From CAVTLG01 sp963802635 (GTDB lineage Bacteria; Chloroflexota; Ktedonobacteria; Ktedonobacterales; Ktedonobacteraceae), in the NCBI GenBank assembly GCA_963802635.1, contig CAWDJJ010000003.1, positions 930,001-994,000 on the forward strand: a DNA stretch of 64,000 bases, read 5' to 3'. The notes below the pieces were generated by a model. It saw only the letters and a list, made by a program, of their open reading frames with translations. It was not told the origin of the DNA and ran no database searches. This document shows positions 62,176-64,000 of this stretch, piece after piece; position 1 is the stretch's first letter, and each line of letters starts with the position of its first letter. A program made the position numbers and the translations under genes.

Positions 62176-63051
62176 CTAGTGAGCACTGATCTGGACGACG
62201 ATGGCTGTAATATTATCCTCGCCGCCATTTTCATTTGCCAGATCAATCAATTTGTTGCAAATAACCTGTGGACTTATCTGCTCATTGAGCGAGTTGAGCA
62301 GGTCTTGCTGGTGCACCATTTCCCATAGTCCATCAGAGCAGAGCAAAAGCTTGTCACCGGGTTGCAATACCTCATGGAAAATGTCAACTTCAAGGTTTTT
62401 GTGACCAGCTCCCAGTGAACGATAAATTAAGTTGCGCTGCGGATGCGTATAGATATCTTCAGGCGCGATCTGTCTCGACTCCACCAGCTTGGCGACGAGC
62501 GAGTGATCCTTTGTCACCGGCACCAATTGCTGCTCACGTAAGAGATACGTACGACTGTCCCCAACGTTGGCGATATAAGCCTGGTTATTCTGTATTAAAA
62601 CCGTTGTCACCGTGCTACCAAGTCCACGTGCCGCTGATTGTTGCTCGCCATAGCGTAAAATGGCTCGGTTGGCCTGTTGGATCGCGGCAGTCAAACGATC
62701 TTCAATCGCCGCCACAATCGTCGTTTCGGATAATTTTTTTGTCTTGCTGCTTGCGTTGGCATCGACTGGTAGTTTGAGCGTTTTGTCTGGGTCCAGGGCT
62801 GTGACTTCTAGCTTGATTGTAGGTTGATCAGCGATAGGCTTAAAAAAACTATCTAGAGCCTGGCTGATAGTATCGACGGCAAGTTTACTGGCAACTTCTC
62901 CTGCCTTGTAACCACCCATACCATCAGCAACAATAAACAGTCCACGATCACCATCTTCTGAAGATTCAACACGCTTATAGACACTATCTTCATTTTGCTC
63001 ACGCTGTTTCCCAACATCAGTTTTATCAGCAGCAATTAGTTTTAAATCCAT
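62176..63051 (-). CDS. PP2C-type protein phosphatase, 291 aa
   Basis: A compact Ser/Thr phosphatase with no extra domain. Motifs are R-E-Q-N-E-D-S-V, V-A-D-G-M-G-G-Y-K-A, G-S-T-V-T-T-V, N-V-G-D-S-R-T-Y, C-S-D-G-L-W-E-M and G-G-E-D-N-I-T-A-I. All metal-ligand Asp are present. An insert of about 40 charged residues (about 75-115) lies in the flap region. GAGGTAATACT precedes the ATG. It starts the signalling cluster, ahead of the kinase by 161 bp, and is the natural opposing enzyme for it. It is paralogous to the phosphatase at 58075-59268. Confidence 0.93.
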   Translation of the reverse strand: MDLKLIAADKTDVGKQREQNEDSVYKRVESSEDGDRGLFIVADGMGGYKAGEVASKLAVDTISQALDSFFKPIADQPTIKLEVTALDPDKTLKLPVDANASSKTKKLSETTIVAAIEDRLTAAIQQANRAILRYGEQQSAARGLGSTVTTVLIQNNQAYIANVGDSRTYLLREQQLVPVTKDHSLVAKLVESRQIAPEDIYTHPQRNLIYRSLGAGHKNLEVDIFHEVLQPGDKLLLCSDGLWEMVHQQDLLNSLNEQISPQVICNKLIDLANENGGEDNITAIVVQISAH

Positions 63052-63140
63052 AGTATTACCTCACCAAAGCAGGAGTCTTCTACGTCCGTTTCATGACCAC
63101 TATAACATATAGCAGTATTCGTGACAATTGCAGCATCCCA

Positions 63141-63209
63141 ATACCCGTAGACAGCCAGAAAAGCTACTGCCATGGCAGTGTTCCACCTCTATCTGAATGA
63201 AATGTAATG
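63141..63209 (+). repeat. Dispersed palindromic repeat, degenerate copy
   Basis: The left arm ATACCCGTAGACAGCCAGA (63141-63159) and right arm TCTGAATGAAATGTAATG (63192-63209) match the family loosely, at the same overall length (69 bp) as the type copy. It lies upstream of the PP2C gene. Confidence 0.55.
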
Positions 63210-63329
63210 CGAATTCTATAGATATATAAGTATAGCATGTCAATGTTACATATTGCCGTGGCTTATACAATGTATACGTAGAGTAGAGAAGCCAGGTTGT
63301 GAAATGCTGTATCCCTACGTGATGGTATG

Positions 63330-63461
63330 ATATTGCCTTGCATTCAGATGAGCGAAGCGCACACCGCTCTGTCAGATGAGCCGTCAGGCTAGAGGCGGCA
63401 GCCTCGTTTCTGACAGCCTTAGAGGAGCCACGGCAGTGGCGTTTCTGAATGCCTATGGGTA
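63330..63461 (-). repeat. Dispersed palindromic repeat, 132-bp inverted copy
   Basis: This copy is in opposite orientation. ATATTGCCTTGCATTCAGA (63330-63348) is the right arm reversed and TCTGAATGCCTATGGGTA (63444-63461) the left arm reversed. The core has GC-rich stems. It ends eight bases after the der stop codon. Confidence 0.82.
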
Positions 63462-63468
63462 CAAACAG

Positions 63469-64000
63469 TTAGCGTTTCTCCCTATCCTCTTTGGAACGAG
63501 GCCGGAATTGCAGGCGAACAGCCGTCCCGCGAAAGCTAAAAGCTTCACGCAGACGATTTTCCAGATAGCGTTCATAAGAAAAGTGCACGCCCTCAGTGTT
63601 GTTGACGAAGAAGACAAACGTCGGAGGGTTGACACGAGCCTGGGTGGCATAATAAATCTTTAGCGGCTTGTTACGAATAACTGTAGGGTCATGACGTTGG
63701 ATCGCCTCGCGTACAACTTCATTAAGACGCGCAGTAGGCACGCGCAGGTAGCGCATCTCTGCGATTTTGAGCGCCGCTTCGAGCAGCGATTTCACGTGAT
63801 AGCCTGTTTTGGCCGAAGCAAAGATGATGGGGGCATAGGGGATAAATTTTAAGCCTTCTGCCAGAATGTCACGATACGCCTCCGCACTCTGAATCTCATC
63901 ATCGGGATGCGAAAAGTGGCCTTCACGCTCTTCACGGCGTTGTTCCTGCGCCAGGTCCCATTTATTCACCACAACGATCACGCCTTTGGCCTGCGTATGG
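63469..64000 (-). CDS. der: Ribosome-assembly GTPase Der (EngA), C-terminal part, partial
   Basis: The last 176 codons of a double-GTPase that helps 50S subunit assembly. The visible part starts inside the second G domain with the G4 motif V-V-N-K-W-D, then the G5-like I-I-F-A-S-A-K-T-G. It continues through the C-terminal KH-like domain (P-P-T-F-V-F-F-V-N, then Y-E-R-Y-L-E-N-R-L-R-E). The frame is open to the right edge. It ends R-S-K-E-D-R-E-K-R, eight bases before a repeat copy. Confidence 0.93.
   Translation of the reverse strand, partial: HTQAKGVIVVVNKWDLAQEQRREEREGHFSHPDDEIQSAEAYRDILAEGLKFIPYAPIIFASAKTGYHVKSLLEAALKIAEMRYLRVPTARLNEVVREAIQRHDPTVIRNKPLKIYYATQARVNPPTFVFFVNNTEGVHFSYERYLENRLREAFSFRGTAVRLQFRPRSKEDREKR

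Noticed and set aside
1..64000. tRNA or rRNA genes
   Set aside because: No T-loop GGTTCGAATCC-like sequence with a matching cloverleaf was found in noncoding DNA. The GGTTCGA near 15597 lies inside the penicillin-binding protein gene.

Overview
The window looks like a chromosomal segment of a Ktedonobacteria-type member of the Chloroflexota. This is inferred from gene content, not from a database match. Pointers are the conserved rpmH-rnpA-yidD-yidC-jag block, several very large STAND/LuxR-type regulators, Zn-ribbon Ser/Thr kinase and PP2C proteins, BldC-like single-HTH regulators, secreted acid-type proteases (G1 and S53 families), and IS200/IS605-type debris. Frequent GTG and TTG starts with clear Shine-Dalgarno sites are also typical.

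Layout. 1-2.9 kb: the end of a heat-shock block (Hsp20 and a probable GrpE N-terminus running off the left edge) and three small unknown genes. 3.2-7.8 kb: a minus-strand operon of an LprG-like lipoprotein, a DHA2 major-facilitator transporter with an extracellular C-terminal domain, and a secreted lipid-binding-like protein. It resembles the mycobacterial lprG-P55 lipid-export pair. 8.1-10.1 kb: a short CysRS/MshC-like ligase and TatD. 10.2-11.6 kb: a pentapeptide-repeat/TIR gene behind a 244-bp inverted-repeat element. 11.6-17.3 kb: a MenA-like prenyltransferase, a translin-family protein, an unknown gene and a class A penicillin-binding protein. 17.7-28.2 kb: an HTH regulator, a GAF histidine kinase, an M3 peptidase, a membrane glycosyltransferase-like protein, a decayed SLOG-NUDIX gene, a HAD hydrolase, a nucleotidyltransferase and MoaC. 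28.3-33.6 kb: an accessory stretch with an XRE-TPR regulator behind 11-bp iterated repeats, an operon of small proteins including two tandem mini-HTH genes, a 111-bp MITE and a TnpB remnant. 34-45.3 kb: a G1 peptidase, three STAND/LuxR regulators, and an ECF sigma factor flanked by two BldC-like genes. 45.8-50.1 kb: a MerR, N6-adenine methylase and PD-(D/E)XK nuclease operon, probably a restriction system. 50.2-52.7 kb: an S53 sedolisin and a PfkB kinase. 52.9-55.8 kb: the jag-yidC-yidD-rnpA-rpmH block, transcribed from a consensus promoter. 55.9-63.1 kb: a Ser/Thr phospho-signalling cluster (FHA, VWA, two PP2C phosphatases, a Zn-ribbon protein, a kinase-TPR). 63.5-64 kb: the C-terminal part of Der.

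Two features run through the whole window. First, at least six conserved coding regions are broken by small indels, and in five of them one or two bases would restore a convincing full-length protein. Several lie at short homopolymers or dinucleotide repeats, so sequencing or assembly error is as likely as real decay. Second, a family of palindromic repeats with asymmetric ends (left ATACCCATAGGCATTCAGA, right TCTGAATGTAAGGCAATAT) occurs in at least six paired copies plus solo arms. One copy supplies the C-terminal tail and stop codon of a LuxR regulator.

Most promising for follow-up: the LprG/MFS/lipid-binding operon outside Actinobacteria, the repeat family, the MerR-controlled restriction operon, the pentapeptide-TIR gene with its private upstream element, and the small-protein operon near 30-32.6 kb.
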